Shown here: in pieces, positions 48,770 through 59,665 of the stretch
Numbering within the stretch: position 1 is the stretch's first letter
Layout of the letters: each line of letters begins with the position of its first letter
Source of the DNA: Pseudo-nitzschia pungens
Lineage: Eukaryota > Bacillariophyta > Bacillariophyceae > Bacillariales > Bacillariaceae
DNA: 64,000 nucleotides
Assembly (NCBI GenBank): GCA_037355855.1
Contig: CM074769.1
Span: 310,001 to 374,000 of the forward strand
Direction: 5' to 3'
Translations under genes and position numbers: made by a program
The notes under the pieces: generated by a model
Database searches by the model: none
What the model saw: only the letters and a program-made list of their open reading frames with translations
What the model was told of the DNA's origin: nothing

Positions 48770-50043
48770 GCCTAATGCTACTATTAAAAAAATGATTTTT
48801 TTCTCCGAAGCTATCAAGTTACATAAATTACCACTTAAACTCTTGACAATGGCATCCAAAGCTCCATATAGCATACATGCGAAGTAATTCTAAAGTAACA
48901 TCAATGAGACTACGATGTACACCACTATTGACAGGTCAGTCGACTGCACCGGCGAGTAGAACCAGAGACTACTAGTACAGAGTGCTACATAATGAGGGAA
49001 TGAGTTTCAAAGTATGAGATGGGCAGGCTGGTTTCCATCCAGTTTTTCTATCACGGAGTCAGGACAACAGTCCCACCAAGGGTTTTGAGGGACTAAATAA
49101 TTCGATGGACGAGCAGGACAGCAGACAGCAGTAAGAACAGCAAGGATGAAAACATAAAGATCTCTCTTGGAGAAGATGCTATTCACAAAATTGATTAGGG
49201 AATCGACACTATACCAAACGATGGAGGTATCGAGCAACCTGCATTCATGATATTTCTCAATGGCAAAAGGGTTTGATTGTTATCAACAAAACTCAACACT
49301 GAAAGCTATATTGTTCTGTTTTTCTCGCAAGTTGCGAGCCATTAATCAACCTCGACACAACGATGTCATGAGTATTGCATTGATCGCGCAAAAGGAATTG
49401 TAACATAGTGAGCTTGGTTTATTGATTGACTCAATGTGTTGATGATGCAGCCTCACATCTAGATCTCGTTCAAGTTGATCTACTTTGTTCGAAATGCAAC
49501 AAGTAAGTTACGAGTAAGATCTTAACAGTAAGGTTAACCTTATTTTCGTACTACATCTCTTTCGAGTTCGAGATCAGAAATATCACAGAATTTAAATCTA
49601 CGTACAATTACGTGCGCGTAAGGTACGGGTTTAGTAAGCAAAGTCGTCTGGATTTTTGAGACAGGCTATGAGCCAAAGCAACAGCAAGAGCCCCACTGTT
49701 TTTGCCAACTGTAACCATTCAAACAGCACACCTTGGACACTATTTTATACCCGATGATCGAATTGGCAAGGTCGTGAGCTTTCCAACGGTACCCAACACG
49801 ACTTATATTGCGCGCCGGACCTTTTCTTACATCCGGCCACAAAATAACGTCGAAAATTAGAAAAAAACTCCATTTCAACAACCACAGCAGCCGGTCCTGT
49901 CTCACCCCCCCTATCTCCTTAACCAAGGCTGAGTAAATTATACCATTACAGCTGAAGCATCTACACTATTAGAGCAACAAGTTCTCCAAGTTGCGGACTA
50001 ATTGGACGATTCGGTTCGGAGAAACGGACTGGCAAAGCAGCAG
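48770..50043. other. Intergenic with decayed satellite-like sequence
   Basis: The distal part (about 49730-50043) resembles the repeat found right of the Gypsy element: phrases like ACAAAATAACGTCGAAAATTA and TTGCGGACTAATTGGACGATTC match its unit with changes. The Gypsy element is therefore inserted into or beside that array. No gene seen in 48770-49700. Confidence 0.55.
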
Positions 50044-50238
50044 TGCCGTGCACCAAAATACAGTCACGAGTCCACACGGGACTGGATTAAGGATAAGGAT
50101 AAAAGAAAACAATCGGCGAGCCGATGGAATCGCTGATTGCCAGAGAGCTCTTAGAACTGTAGCATATAGACTAATTGATAGAGCTCACAATTTGCATATC
50201 ACTACTATTCTAATCACTAGTAGACCCGGGGTATGGCA
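50044..50238 (+). repeat. 5' LTR of the Gypsy element
   Basis: 195-bp repeat, TG...CA ends, identical by eye to 55717-55911. It is followed by a 756-nt untranslated leader before gag, rich in short GGGAA/CCGGAGAACCA repeats. Confidence 0.95.
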
Positions 50239-50994
50239 TGATTTTAAAATCAAGCTGAGCGCTGATGACCATGAGCAGAAAGGTACCGACCGACCAAGGC
50301 GCCGACGGGACCGAAAGACTGCCAAAAAATGGAGGCGCAGAGAAGCAAAACAGGGAGAAGGATATCCAGTGTCTGCAGCACAAGGAAGACCGACCCCAGC
50401 AACTGTTGGCGCCCAAAGAAGGGAGCAACAGCAGCAATAGAGACACCTAAGTACCTGAACAGGACCATGGTCGACAACAAAGAAATAATCGAAAATAATG
50501 AGTGTCGAAAAAGTGACACATAATCGAGTGAGTGGACTAATTGGACCAACACCGAGTGGATGGACAGACCGAATAGGGGATGCCAACCAAAACCGAAGTA
50601 TACGGATATCCGGAAAGGTATATAATGAATACCTAAACACCACCAATCCCACGGGAAACGGGAAGTGGGACCGGCCCGGTGATTGCTTAATAGGGAAGCA
50701 ACGCCGGAGAACCACGGGAACCGAATCCCACGAAATAAAAACAGAAACAACTCCGGAGAACCACAGGATTCCCGGGAACTAAAGAGAGAAACAACTCCCA
50801 CCACCAAGATGGATGAGAGCAAATCTCAGCAAAATCAGCTACTACACGAGTTATCGCGAGAGCAGTGGAAATCCAGCAAGAAAAACTGGAGGAACTGAGC
50901 AATCACTTTTCGGCTCAATTCCAACACAAGCAGCAAGGATAACAGAAGTGGTGTAACTAAAGTAACTAATTTAACGAAATAAAACTGATTAACC

Positions 50995-52428
50995 ATGGCG
51001 GCTAAAGGAACCAAACTGAAGCCCTTTAACATCGTTCGGGAGGATTGGCCAGAAGACGCCACCACCGTAAAGATGAACGTAGACAGTGAACAGGGTGGAA
51101 TCGCATTCAGTGACTACCTGAAAGTTCTCAATGGTACTGAAAGACCAGAACTCTTCCTCATTTGGAAAAGAGACTTTGACCAGAAAATTGCTGGCAATGA
51201 TAAACTCCACGGAGACCAGAAACTGGAGGTTCTACAAAGAATCCTCACTACCGAGGCTCTCGGACTTGTCCAACGAACGCTCCAGCGGACCTACTTGGCA
51301 GAACCGAACCACAAGATCCACAGTACCAAACGAGTACAGAAAAAGATCCAGGAAATCGAACAACGAGACCAGGCAAATATCCTATTATCGATGGGACAAG
51401 ACGCAACTCCCACGGGAGCCACCAAGGAAAAGGCGAAGGAGAAATCTCCAAACGCCGACAAAACCGACACAGCCACGGCGAGATCGGACAAAGAATCGGA
51501 GACCGACAACAACCTCGAGTCCCCCATCCCAAAGAAAAAGGTCGCAAGCGCCCTCACCCAGTACTACCAATCCCAGGAGTACCGGAAGGATGTCTTGGAG
51601 GAGTGCATGCATGCCCTCAAGCTCAAAATCTTTGGCAATGACCAAAACGGCAGACGATCGTACATCATCCTTCGACGATTCATGCGAGGCATGCGCGTCG
51701 ACCTCAAACATGGCATCAGAGCCTGGGCCAACAGAATGGCCGAGCTCCAAAGCTACCTCCCCGAATGCCTCTGGGAATGTGGCAGTGACCAAATGGAAAC
51801 ACCAAGAAGTTTCACCCAAGGAGAACTGAAGGAAATATTAGATTCCAATATGACCCACTCCCAACGCGAGAAGCTGGAACACATTAGTTGGGACCTCTAC
51901 ACCCACTCCTTTAACACCACTATCGACAAGCTCGAAAATCTGGAAATCACCATCCGGAAGGAAGCACTAATGCACCAGCGCCTCACCGATCTCGAAAAGC
52001 AGACCGGTGTCACCAAGAAGACTCCCAAGGCCGCATCTGGGGGAGGAACCCACCACGGGAAATCCCCTGGCAAAAAGAAGCGCCCTGCGGACAACAGCAA
52101 CAAACAGCTATGCAAGACCTGTGGCAAGGTCCACGCCGGCAAATGCTGGAAACTAACCGGCGGACCCCCCAAGAAGGGAAAGTTCGACCGGGAGACGCTC
52201 AACTTGCTCAAGGAGCATTTTGTAGCAAAGGAAGACTCGGACAACGAGCAGCACTCCAAACCCCACTGGGGAAGGAACCTATCGAACCACGAGTACTCTT
52301 ATGTACTGGCCACGGCCCAAGCTGACCACGAAGTCTCCGATGACGAGATCGACATCTCCGAACGGGAACTCAAAGAGTACAGAAGAAAGTACAGAAAGAC
52401 CTTTAAAAAGAAGGGATCCCACAACTGA
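50995..52428 (+). CDS. Gypsy Gag protein
   Basis: 477 aa, starting at an ATG in ACCATGGCGGC context. Mostly helical capsid-like sequence with a Lys-rich linker (KKTPKAASGGGTHHGKSPG), then a zinc knuckle CKTCGKVHAGKC (residues 373-384, a compact C-x2-C-x3-H-x3-C form), then an acidic tail. It packages the element RNA. It ends with TGA, and the next codon in the same frame is the pol ATG. Confidence 0.93.
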   Translation: MAAKGTKLKPFNIVREDWPEDATTVKMNVDSEQGGIAFSDYLKVLNGTERPELFLIWKRDFDQKIAGNDKLHGDQKLEVLQRILTTEALGLVQRTLQRTYLAEPNHKIHSTKRVQKKIQEIEQRDQANILLSMGQDATPTGATKEKAKEKSPNADKTDTATARSDKESETDNNLESPIPKKKVASALTQYYQSQEYRKDVLEECMHALKLKIFGNDQNGRRSYIILRRFMRGMRVDLKHGIRAWANRMAELQSYLPECLWECGSDQMETPRSFTQGELKEILDSNMTHSQREKLEHISWDLYTHSFNTTIDKLENLEITIRKEALMHQRLTDLEKQTGVTKKTPKAASGGGTHHGKSPGKKKRPADNSNKQLCKTCGKVHAGKCWKLTGGPPKKGKFDRETLNLLKEHFVAKEDSDNEQHSKPHWGRNLSNHEYSYVLATAQADHEVSDDEIDISERELKEYRRKYRKTFKKKGSHN

Positions 52429-55400
52429 ATGGCTGCTGATACCATCCACACCGGACCGCGCATCATCAACAGGTTTGCGGACGTCTGTGTGGAGGTATTG
52501 GACCACAAGGGAAGGGGGAGGATGCTCCGGGGACTACTAGACTCCGGTTGCTCCAAATCCATCGTACTAAGGCAATTTGTCGACCGAAGTCAACTAACGA
52601 ACCGAGACCAAAGATCTGTCACCTACAACACGTACGGAGGCAAGTTCAGAACCAAGTCTGCGGCTTCAGTGGGACTACGGCTGATAGAATTTTCAAACTC
52701 TAAGACCATCAAATGGACCTTCCAAGTGGATGAGTATCATCACCATGAGGAAGTACCCTATGACATGATTATAGGATCCGATCTAATGGCACAACTGGGA
52801 CTGGACATAAAATACAGCTCCCGAACAATAGAATGGCAGGGTGACTCTATTCCCATGAAGGGGATGGGGGAGCTCTCGAACCCGGACAAATGTGAGGCAG
52901 TATTCTTTGCCAACACACAGAGTCCAATTCTCCAACAAGAGGAAGAAAGGCAAGCCAAAATCTTGGACGCAGACTACTCCAAAGTCGATATAGACGCTAT
53001 GGTCAACGAACTAGAGATTACTGCGGAATCCAAGGAGGCCTTGAAGAAAACACTGAAGAAATTCCCGACACTCTTTGGAGGAGGTCTGGGACTACTGAAG
53101 AATATAGAACCGGTGTCCATTGAGCTCCAACCAGGAGTCAAACCGGTCCGGCAGAGGTACTACTCTGTGCCCCATGCCTTTGAACAGGCACTTCGAAAGG
53201 AGATCACCAGGCTCTGTGACATCGGGGTATTGGAAAAACTCCCCCACGATGATGACTCACCATGGGCGTCCCCGACCTTCTGCCAACCAAAGAAGACAGG
53301 CGATATCCGAGTTCTAACGGACTTCCGGAAAATGAACGCCGCCATCCAACGAAAACCATTCCCACTACCACGAATAGGGGAAACAATCCAAAGGCTCCAA
53401 AAGTTCAAATCAGCTACGGCGCTGGACTTGTCCCAGGGATATTATACTATTCCCATCTGCAAGGAGAGCCAAAAGATTTGCTCCACCATTTTACCATGGG
53501 GAAAGTATGCCTACAAGAGACTGGCAATGGGAATCGCATGCGCACCGGATATCTTCCAATCCGTCATGATGAACCTACTCGGTGACCTGGACTATGTGCT
53601 GGTCTATATTGATGATATTCTCATCATCCAGCGCGAAGGGGAATCCGAACAGGATCACCTCAACAAGATAGATACAGTCCTACAGAGACTGGACGATGCT
53701 GGCTTCCGCGCCAACCTCAGAAAATCCTTCTTCATGCAAAAAGAAGTGGAATATCTGGGATTTCTGTTAACAACAGAGGGCATTCAGCCCCAGCCAAAGA
53801 AACTGGAGGCGATGAAGCGCCTGGAAGCCCCCAAGAACACCAAGCAACTCAAGATGTTCCTTGGAATGGTAAATTTCTACCGGGACATGTGGAAGCGCCG
53901 CTCCCACATCCTAGCCCCTCTGAACAAACTAGCAGGGAAAAAGGGCAAAATGAATTGGTACTGGGGTCCAGCAGAGCAGAAAGCTTTCATGGAGGCGAAG
54001 AGGATGCTCGCAGATGAAGCGAAACTCGCATTCCCGGATTTTACGAAACCATTTCATCTCTACTCAGACGCCAGTGACCGGCAACTGGGAGCAACTGTAT
54101 GCCAAGACGGCAAGCCCCTTGGTTTCTACACAAGGAAACTGAACTCAGCGCAGCTCAACTACACTGTCGGGGAAAAAGAACTCCTTGGTATAGTGGAAGG
54201 CTTGAAAGCGTTTGAAGGAATCCTACGAGGACAAGATGTGATTATTCACACAGACCACCTTAACCTGCTCTATCAGCAAATGCCCACCCAAAGGATGGTC
54301 CGGTGGAGACTCCTCATGGAGGAGTTCCACCCGGTAGTCAAGCATGTGGCTGGCAAAGACAACGATGCAGCAGATGCACTATCACGACTGGATATTACGG
54401 ATGACCCAGCAGATACGGTGGAATGGCTACCACCAAATAAGCCCCTCACCTACGCGGACGAGGAAGAGCACCTCCGACAACTCCTATTCCCACTTGGAGA
54501 AGAAGCGCCGGAAGAATTCCAGGGCAATAGTGCATTCCCACTTGCCCCGGACATGATTCAGTTCTACCAGCAAAAGGACACAGGAATCATGAGTGCTCTG
54601 GAAAAAGACAACCGCCTAACCACCAAAAATGTGGAAGGTTACAGTCTAATCCACAAGGAAGGGAAGATTCTGATCCCGGACAAACTCAAGGATAGAGTTA
54701 TGGAATGGTACCACAGCATGTTGGTCCATCCCGGAGAAAAGAGAATGGAACAGAGCATACGCTCAGTGTTCACCTGGAAAGGCCTACGGAAGGACGTTCA
54801 GGACCTTTGTAAGCACTGCCACACGTGTCAGATGTTTAAGAAGAGTGGCCGGAAGAAGTATGGACTACTACCGGAAAAAGCAGCTGAGGTCACCAAATGG
54901 CAGAGGGTCAATGTGGACCTATGGGGACCTGCAACTGTCCACAACAAAAATGGTAAAGACTACCAAATCCATGTCCTCACCATGGTGGACCCAGTGACCG
55001 GATGGTTTGAACTGGCTCACCTGAAGGACTCCCCAAATGCAGCGGAAACCCAACGATTGTTGGACAGTACCTGGCTGGCAAGATATCCGCGCCCAAAGGA
55101 AATTGGCTTTGATGGCGGGAGTGAGTTCAAAGCAGAGTTCCAAGAGCTCTGTGACAACATGGGGATGAAAAGAAAGCCCAGCGGGGCTTGGAACCCACAA
55201 TCCAACTCGGTGTTGGAAAGGATCCATCAGGTATTAAAGGACTGTCTGTTGTCCTTCAACCTGGAACAAAGGGATCTCCACGAAAAGGACCCTTTTGAGG
55301 AATTCACCACCAAGGCAGCATATGCTATCAGAAGCGCCATCCATACAACTCTGGGGTATTCTCCAGCCCAACTGGTGTTCGGACGAGATATGTTCATGCC

Positions 55401-55698
55401 GGTGAACTTCCCAGTGGATTGGGAAGCAATCCAAGCAAGGAAACAAAAGAGTATCCACAAGAGCAACATCAGGGAGAACCGGAAGCGGATTCCCCATGTC
55501 TATAAGGAAGGAGACTATGTCACCCTGGAGAGGAAGGGCATTATTCCAAAACTATCCTTCCCACGACAAGGACCTTACAAGGTGCTCAAGGCCCATGATA
55601 ATGGAACTGTAACTATTGAAACTGCTCCCTTTGTAACCGACCGGGTTAACATTAGGAGAGTACATCCCTATTATTGCAGGGATCCTATTAAATCGTAA
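52429..55698 (+). CDS. Gypsy Pol polyprotein (PR-RT-RNase H-IN)
   Basis: 1089 aa. Protease LLDSGCSKS (D38); reverse transcriptase with YIDD (D395, D396); RNase H LYSDASDRQLGAT (D547); integrase zinc-binding region H...H...CKHCHTC, then the catalytic triad D830 (VNVDLWG), D895 (GFDGGSEF) and E930 (NSVLERIHQ), with the usual D-35-E spacing. The C-terminus has a GPY/F-like module (GPYKVLKAHDNGTVTI) and no chromodomain. The frame is the same as gag; only one TGA divides them, so expression is by readthrough or by restart at the touching ATG. Intact. Confidence 0.95.
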   Translation: MAADTIHTGPRIINRFADVCVEVLDHKGRGRMLRGLLDSGCSKSIVLRQFVDRSQLTNRDQRSVTYNTYGGKFRTKSAASVGLRLIEFSNSKTIKWTFQVDEYHHHEEVPYDMIIGSDLMAQLGLDIKYSSRTIEWQGDSIPMKGMGELSNPDKCEAVFFANTQSPILQQEEERQAKILDADYSKVDIDAMVNELEITAESKEALKKTLKKFPTLFGGGLGLLKNIEPVSIELQPGVKPVRQRYYSVPHAFEQALRKEITRLCDIGVLEKLPHDDDSPWASPTFCQPKKTGDIRVLTDFRKMNAAIQRKPFPLPRIGETIQRLQKFKSATALDLSQGYYTIPICKESQKICSTILPWGKYAYKRLAMGIACAPDIFQSVMMNLLGDLDYVLVYIDDILIIQREGESEQDHLNKIDTVLQRLDDAGFRANLRKSFFMQKEVEYLGFLLTTEGIQPQPKKLEAMKRLEAPKNTKQLKMFLGMVNFYRDMWKRRSHILAPLNKLAGKKGKMNWYWGPAEQKAFMEAKRMLADEAKLAFPDFTKPFHLYSDASDRQLGATVCQDGKPLGFYTRKLNSAQLNYTVGEKELLGIVEGLKAFEGILRGQDVIIHTDHLNLLYQQMPTQRMVRWRLLMEEFHPVVKHVAGKDNDAADALSRLDITDDPADTVEWLPPNKPLTYADEEEHLRQLLFPLGEEAPEEFQGNSAFPLAPDMIQFYQQKDTGIMSALEKDNRLTTKNVEGYSLIHKEGKILIPDKLKDRVMEWYHSMLVHPGEKRMEQSIRSVFTWKGLRKDVQDLCKHCHTCQMFKKSGRKKYGLLPEKAAEVTKWQRVNVDLWGPATVHNKNGKDYQIHVLTMVDPVTGWFELAHLKDSPNAAETQRLLDSTWLARYPRPKEIGFDGGSEFKAEFQELCDNMGMKRKPSGAWNPQSNSVLERIHQVLKDCLLSFNLEQRDLHEKDPFEEFTTKAAYAIRSAIHTTLGYSPAQLVFGRDMFMPVNFPVDWEAIQARKQKSIHKSNIRENRKRIPHVYKEGDYVTLERKGIIPKLSFPRQGPYKVLKAHDNGTVTIETAPFVTDRVNIRRVHPYYCRDPIKS

Positions 55699-55716
55699 CA
55701 GCACCATGGAGGAGTA

Positions 55717-55911
55717 TGCCGTGCACCAAAATACAGTCACGAGTCCACACGGGACTGGATTAAGGATAAGGATAAAAGAAAACAATCGGCGAGCCGATGG
55801 AATCGCTGATTGCCAGAGAGCTCTTAGAACTGTAGCATATAGACTAATTGATAGAGCTCACAATTTGCATATCACTACTATTCTAATCACTAGTAGACCC
55901 GGGGTATGGCA
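55717..55911 (+). repeat. 3' LTR of the Gypsy element
   Basis: 195-bp copy of the 5' LTR, 18 nt after the pol stop, followed by the second AGCAG duplication. Confidence 0.95.
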
Positions 55912-56520
55912 AGCAGCAAAATCGCGTCTTTTTTTTGGTGCGAAAAGTTCCCCGGTCCAAATAACGGCGAAAATTAATATCTCCGGCCCCACTGGATCGA
56001 TTCGGACCGGACCACTTCGGAAAGATCTATTATATCAAGATAGACAAGGCATCCAATTTGCGGATCGATTGGAGGAGTCGTTTTCGAGAATCGAACTGTA
56101 AACTGAGCACACTCCCCCTAAGAAACAGCAAGCAAATACACGTGAAACTACGGCGAAAATTAATATCTCCGGCCCCACTGGATCGATTCGGACCGGACCA
56201 CTTCCTACAGCTCTATTATATCAAGATAGACAAGTCCTCCAATTTGCGGATCGATTGGATGCGTTGATTTTGAGAACCGAACTTGTCCAAGCAGCAGCAA
56301 TCCGAAAATCTTCCCCGTTCAAACTACGGCGAAAATTAATATCTCCTCCCCCCGTTGGTCGATTCGGACCGGACCACTTCCTACAGCTCTATTATATCAA
56401 GATAGACAAGTCATCTAATTTGCGGATCGATTGGACCTGTTGATTTTGAGAACCGAACTTGTCCAAGCAGCAGCAATCCGAAAATCTTCCCCGGTCCAAA
56501 TAACGGCGAAAAATACATGT
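55912..56520. repeat. Satellite-like tandem repeat, unit about 176-186 bp
   Basis: The phrase ACGGCGAAAATTAATATCTC starts at 55964, 56150 and 56326, and a fourth partial copy (ACGGCGAAAAATAC) starts at 56503. The units share CGATTCGGACCGGACCACTTC, a TATTATATCAAGATAGACAAG segment, and TTTGCGGATCGATTGGA. Copies 2 and 3 are most alike. A diverged copy lies left of the Gypsy element. Confidence 0.9.
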
Positions 56521-57059
56521 TCGAACGAAAAAAAAGTGATCGAAAGTACCTCTATCGATTAAAAAACAGGTGGGCGGACGGACGCTGAGACAGGACGAGT
56601 TGTAAGCGCTAAAGCCATTGGGTGACGCACGTGTAGAAAATATACTGAGTGCTACGGTGTCTCAATGACATTGCTTACTAAACTCGTACTCGTAACCTTA
56701 CTCGTACGAACCTACCAAAACTTAATCGTTGTGATATGCGCGATTGCGCACGCCGACCAAGATTGTTGCGCGAACACTGAACCTATGGATCGTACGGTTC
56801 GTACTAGTACGTACACAACAAAAAATGGTCACGATGGGATTTGGGAAAGGGAGAAACCACACTCGACACTCGAAAAGGTCATACCTCGTATCCGCTACCC
56901 ACCGATGAAAAGTGGAACAACCATCCACCTTATTGTGGCATTACGAGTTGAAACAGTGATAGGTGTTTCAACAATTTCGAGGCAAAAACGGAGCAGTTGA
57001 ATAAGCAAATTCGACAACAGCAGAGGGGACGAACGGGACGAAGAGAAATCGGCACTACT
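56521..57059. other. Intergenic / p24 upstream region
   Basis: CTCGTAACCTTACTCGTAC words at 56684-56706. The open frame at 56665-57000 has no protein-like features. Confidence 0.5.
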
Positions 57060-58124
57060 ATGAGGACGGTCAATAATGAACGAAAACTGCTTTGTTGGTC
57101 AGCGTTTTCCCTGCTGGCCCTTTTTTTGGCGGACAGCATGACTTTTGTCAAGGGATACCCGATGCTTCTAGAGATTCCAGAGAGTGACGAAAGGGTGAGT
57201 TGCTTTGATTGAATCGCCGATGCTGTATTGGATTGGGTCATCCTCGAGTTTGCGGATCGCATTGTCACTGTCGACTCGTTCTCGGTCGTGTCGAATATAT
57301 CGTTCATCGAACCCTGCTCATGATGTTGGACTTTGCTGCTTCAGTGCTTGCGTTTGAACATTCCGGAAGACGACGATGCGCACATGGTATTCCTGGCCCT
57401 TCCCTCGAAAGATATCGTGGAGGACGACGTGGTGGGAACGCCTTCGTGGGCAAAGAATTTTGATGCGATGCAGGATCATTTCTTGGCTCAGATGTACGAT
57501 CTCACGCAGCGCCGAACGAAAAACTCGGCGCTCATTCGCAAATTCCCGGTAAAACCTCCTGCGGAGGTGCAGTCGTCCATGGACAAATTCCTGTCGGCGA
57601 GCGATGATGGCTTGAAATCCGGCTGCCGGGTCAAGCTGACAAACCCTAAATCCACGAATTCCCGTATCATGGACATTCACTGGTTCACCCCCCTGGTGAT
57701 AAACCACGTTCGCAGAGCCATCCGAACCGAGAAAAAAGACAGAGAAAACAGCCCGCTGGAGGGATACATGACCTGCTTCATGAACGACAACGGCAATCCC
57801 ATTCACATCGTCATGGATTCGGTTATGGTGAACGAGGGACCCGAGTACGACGATGACGATGGTGCCAGTGAGGATCCAACCTTCCAGGGTCACCATCTCA
57901 ACCCTCTTGCAGAACTTCTCGGCGAAAGCATCGGAGCGGCAAAGTCTGTGATCAACGAAATGCAGTACATGGAACGAAGGGAAGCAAGAATGCGTCACAC
58001 GGCCGATAGCATCAACTCGCGAGTTCGGTTCTTTTCCTACATATCGATAGGAATTTTGTTTGTGGTCACATACTTGCAGGTGTCGTATCTGAAGAGATAC
58101 TTCCGAAAGAAAAAGCTCTTGTAA
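57060..58124 (+). CDS. p24/EMP24 family cargo receptor, 2 exons
   Basis: Exons 57060-57194 and 57345-58124 (intron 150 nt), 304 aa. Signal peptide (LLCWSAFSLLALFLADSMTFV), then a GOLD-like domain starting LEIPESDERCLRLNIPEDDDAHMVFLALP and including GYMTCFMNDNGNPIHIVMD. A helical region, one C-terminal membrane span (FFSYISIGILFVVTYLQVSYL) and a cytosolic tail RYFRKKKLL follow. The tail has both the aromatic COPII signal and a dilysine KKxx COPI signal. p24 proteins cycle between ER and Golgi and help select cargo. The protein is longer than usual (about 200-230 aa) because of an insert in the GOLD part (about 75-130) containing TPSWAKNFDAMQDHFLAQMY. Confidence 0.88.
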
Positions 58125-59665
58125 TCGACGACATAGTAAAATAACGATGCCGAAATTAAATTGACTCAGTGCCGTGTGATTGGAATTGGAATCCGGAAAC
58201 TGATGAACGGAAAAGCTTCATGTGTCCATTCACCAATGGCGATCCATACCGTGTACCGGTACATTTGTGCTCTGAATTGTAGGATATTGTGCGAGCAGCA
58301 TGAATTGCACGAACTTAAAATCCATCGCAACGCGTTGCATCCCAAAAAATAGCACTTGATCGAGTCCCTAATCAGATGACAGACGACATAGGAGTGTGAA
58401 GCCAAGACAAACGTTTCGCACGTGTAATGCATTTCTCGTATTTTCATTTTAGCCAAAAAACACCATTCTTCACTAACGAGATTCTAAGCTACACATAGAT
58501 CATGGCTGCTTATTAAATGGTAAGGTTACGCAATGCTCGAATCCGAAAACGAAAGTTCTGATGGAAAAAGCCGGCTCCTGATGGTGAATGGAAAAACCAA
58601 TTATTTAGAAACGACTTCGTAGTTTAGCGAGGACTCCAGTGATACAAGAGATCATTTGTTTTGACGATATCTTTTCCTCTTCACGCTTGCATTACTGCTA
58701 TGGCAGATGGCATATTGTGCCGTTTCACATGCCATCTTAACAATATCTCATAATGTTGAGGAGTTGAATACTTGAATAGTTGCTAGTATTTCCTTCCCTC
58801 CACATCAATACTAATAAAGGTACACTACGAGTACGTATTTGTATTCTGTCATACGAAATTGTTATGAAGTACAGAACGAACAATGTTCTATCCTAAGAAG
58901 GCTAAACATGCATACTTGTACCGGTACGTACGGTAATTGCAATACAACATGAAAAAATCTTTGCAAGGTAAGGTCACCGTAAGATTACATCTACTTGTAA
59001 CGCTTGTTGTAGCCAAAAGCATCTCTTGTCCAAAGAACGATGTTAATTAACGAATTTGTCGGATCCACATCATTTTAGCGTTCCTATTCTTTGGCATTCC
59101 ATCAGTTCAACGACAAAAATACCGAATGGGATGTCAGATATTTATTTTTTGTATGAACTGTCAAATTGTCAAATAAAGCCTCTCTCGCCGATGGCCGAAT
59201 ACTAATCCTGCACGACAACCCATCGGTCCGTTGTGAACCGGTTTTCTCGGATGTCAACCCGAAACTCCATGGTGGTGTCAGGATGTAAGGTATGTAAGAG
59301 CATAGAGCACAAGTACGAAGTAACTTACTACGTACTAAATACCTTACTATGAAACTCACATAGTGGTGGGACTGATGACGACTTCACGCAAATTGAAAAT
59401 CGAATAGAAATCGAATAGAAATAAGAAATTTTCTCAGGTTTTCCCTCCAAGCTCCAAGCTCCAAGCTCCAAGCTTCATCAATCGAGATACGCCGAAGGCA
59501 ATTCGCGAACAATAATCAAGGGCCTGTAATAGTTTCGGGAAGGGACGAGTTTGACAATACAGCATTAGCTCCACAATCACTAGAACCACCGAACGCCTTC
59601 TGATTAGAATAACAGATTTACCAAGTGTTTCTTTCGTCAACCATTCTTCGAATAGAACATAAAAG
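58125..59665. other. Intergenic, no supported gene
   Basis: TACCGGTA at 58254 and 58919, TACGAGTACG/GTAAGG words around 58820-58990, and four copies of the heptamer CTCCAAG at about 59446-59475. The short frames are not convincing. Confidence 0.55.

Larger units (their letters stand above)
50044..55911 (+). mobile_element. Complete Ty3/Gypsy LTR retrotransposon
   Basis: 5.87 kb with 195-bp direct LTRs (TGCCGT...GGCA) at 50044-50238 and 55717-55911 and a 5-bp duplication AGCAG (50039-50043 and 55912-55916). Internal order gag, protease, reverse transcriptase, RNase H, integrase identifies Ty3/Gypsy. The two LTRs match by eye along their length and both reading frames are intact, so the insertion is recent. 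Confidence 0.96.
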
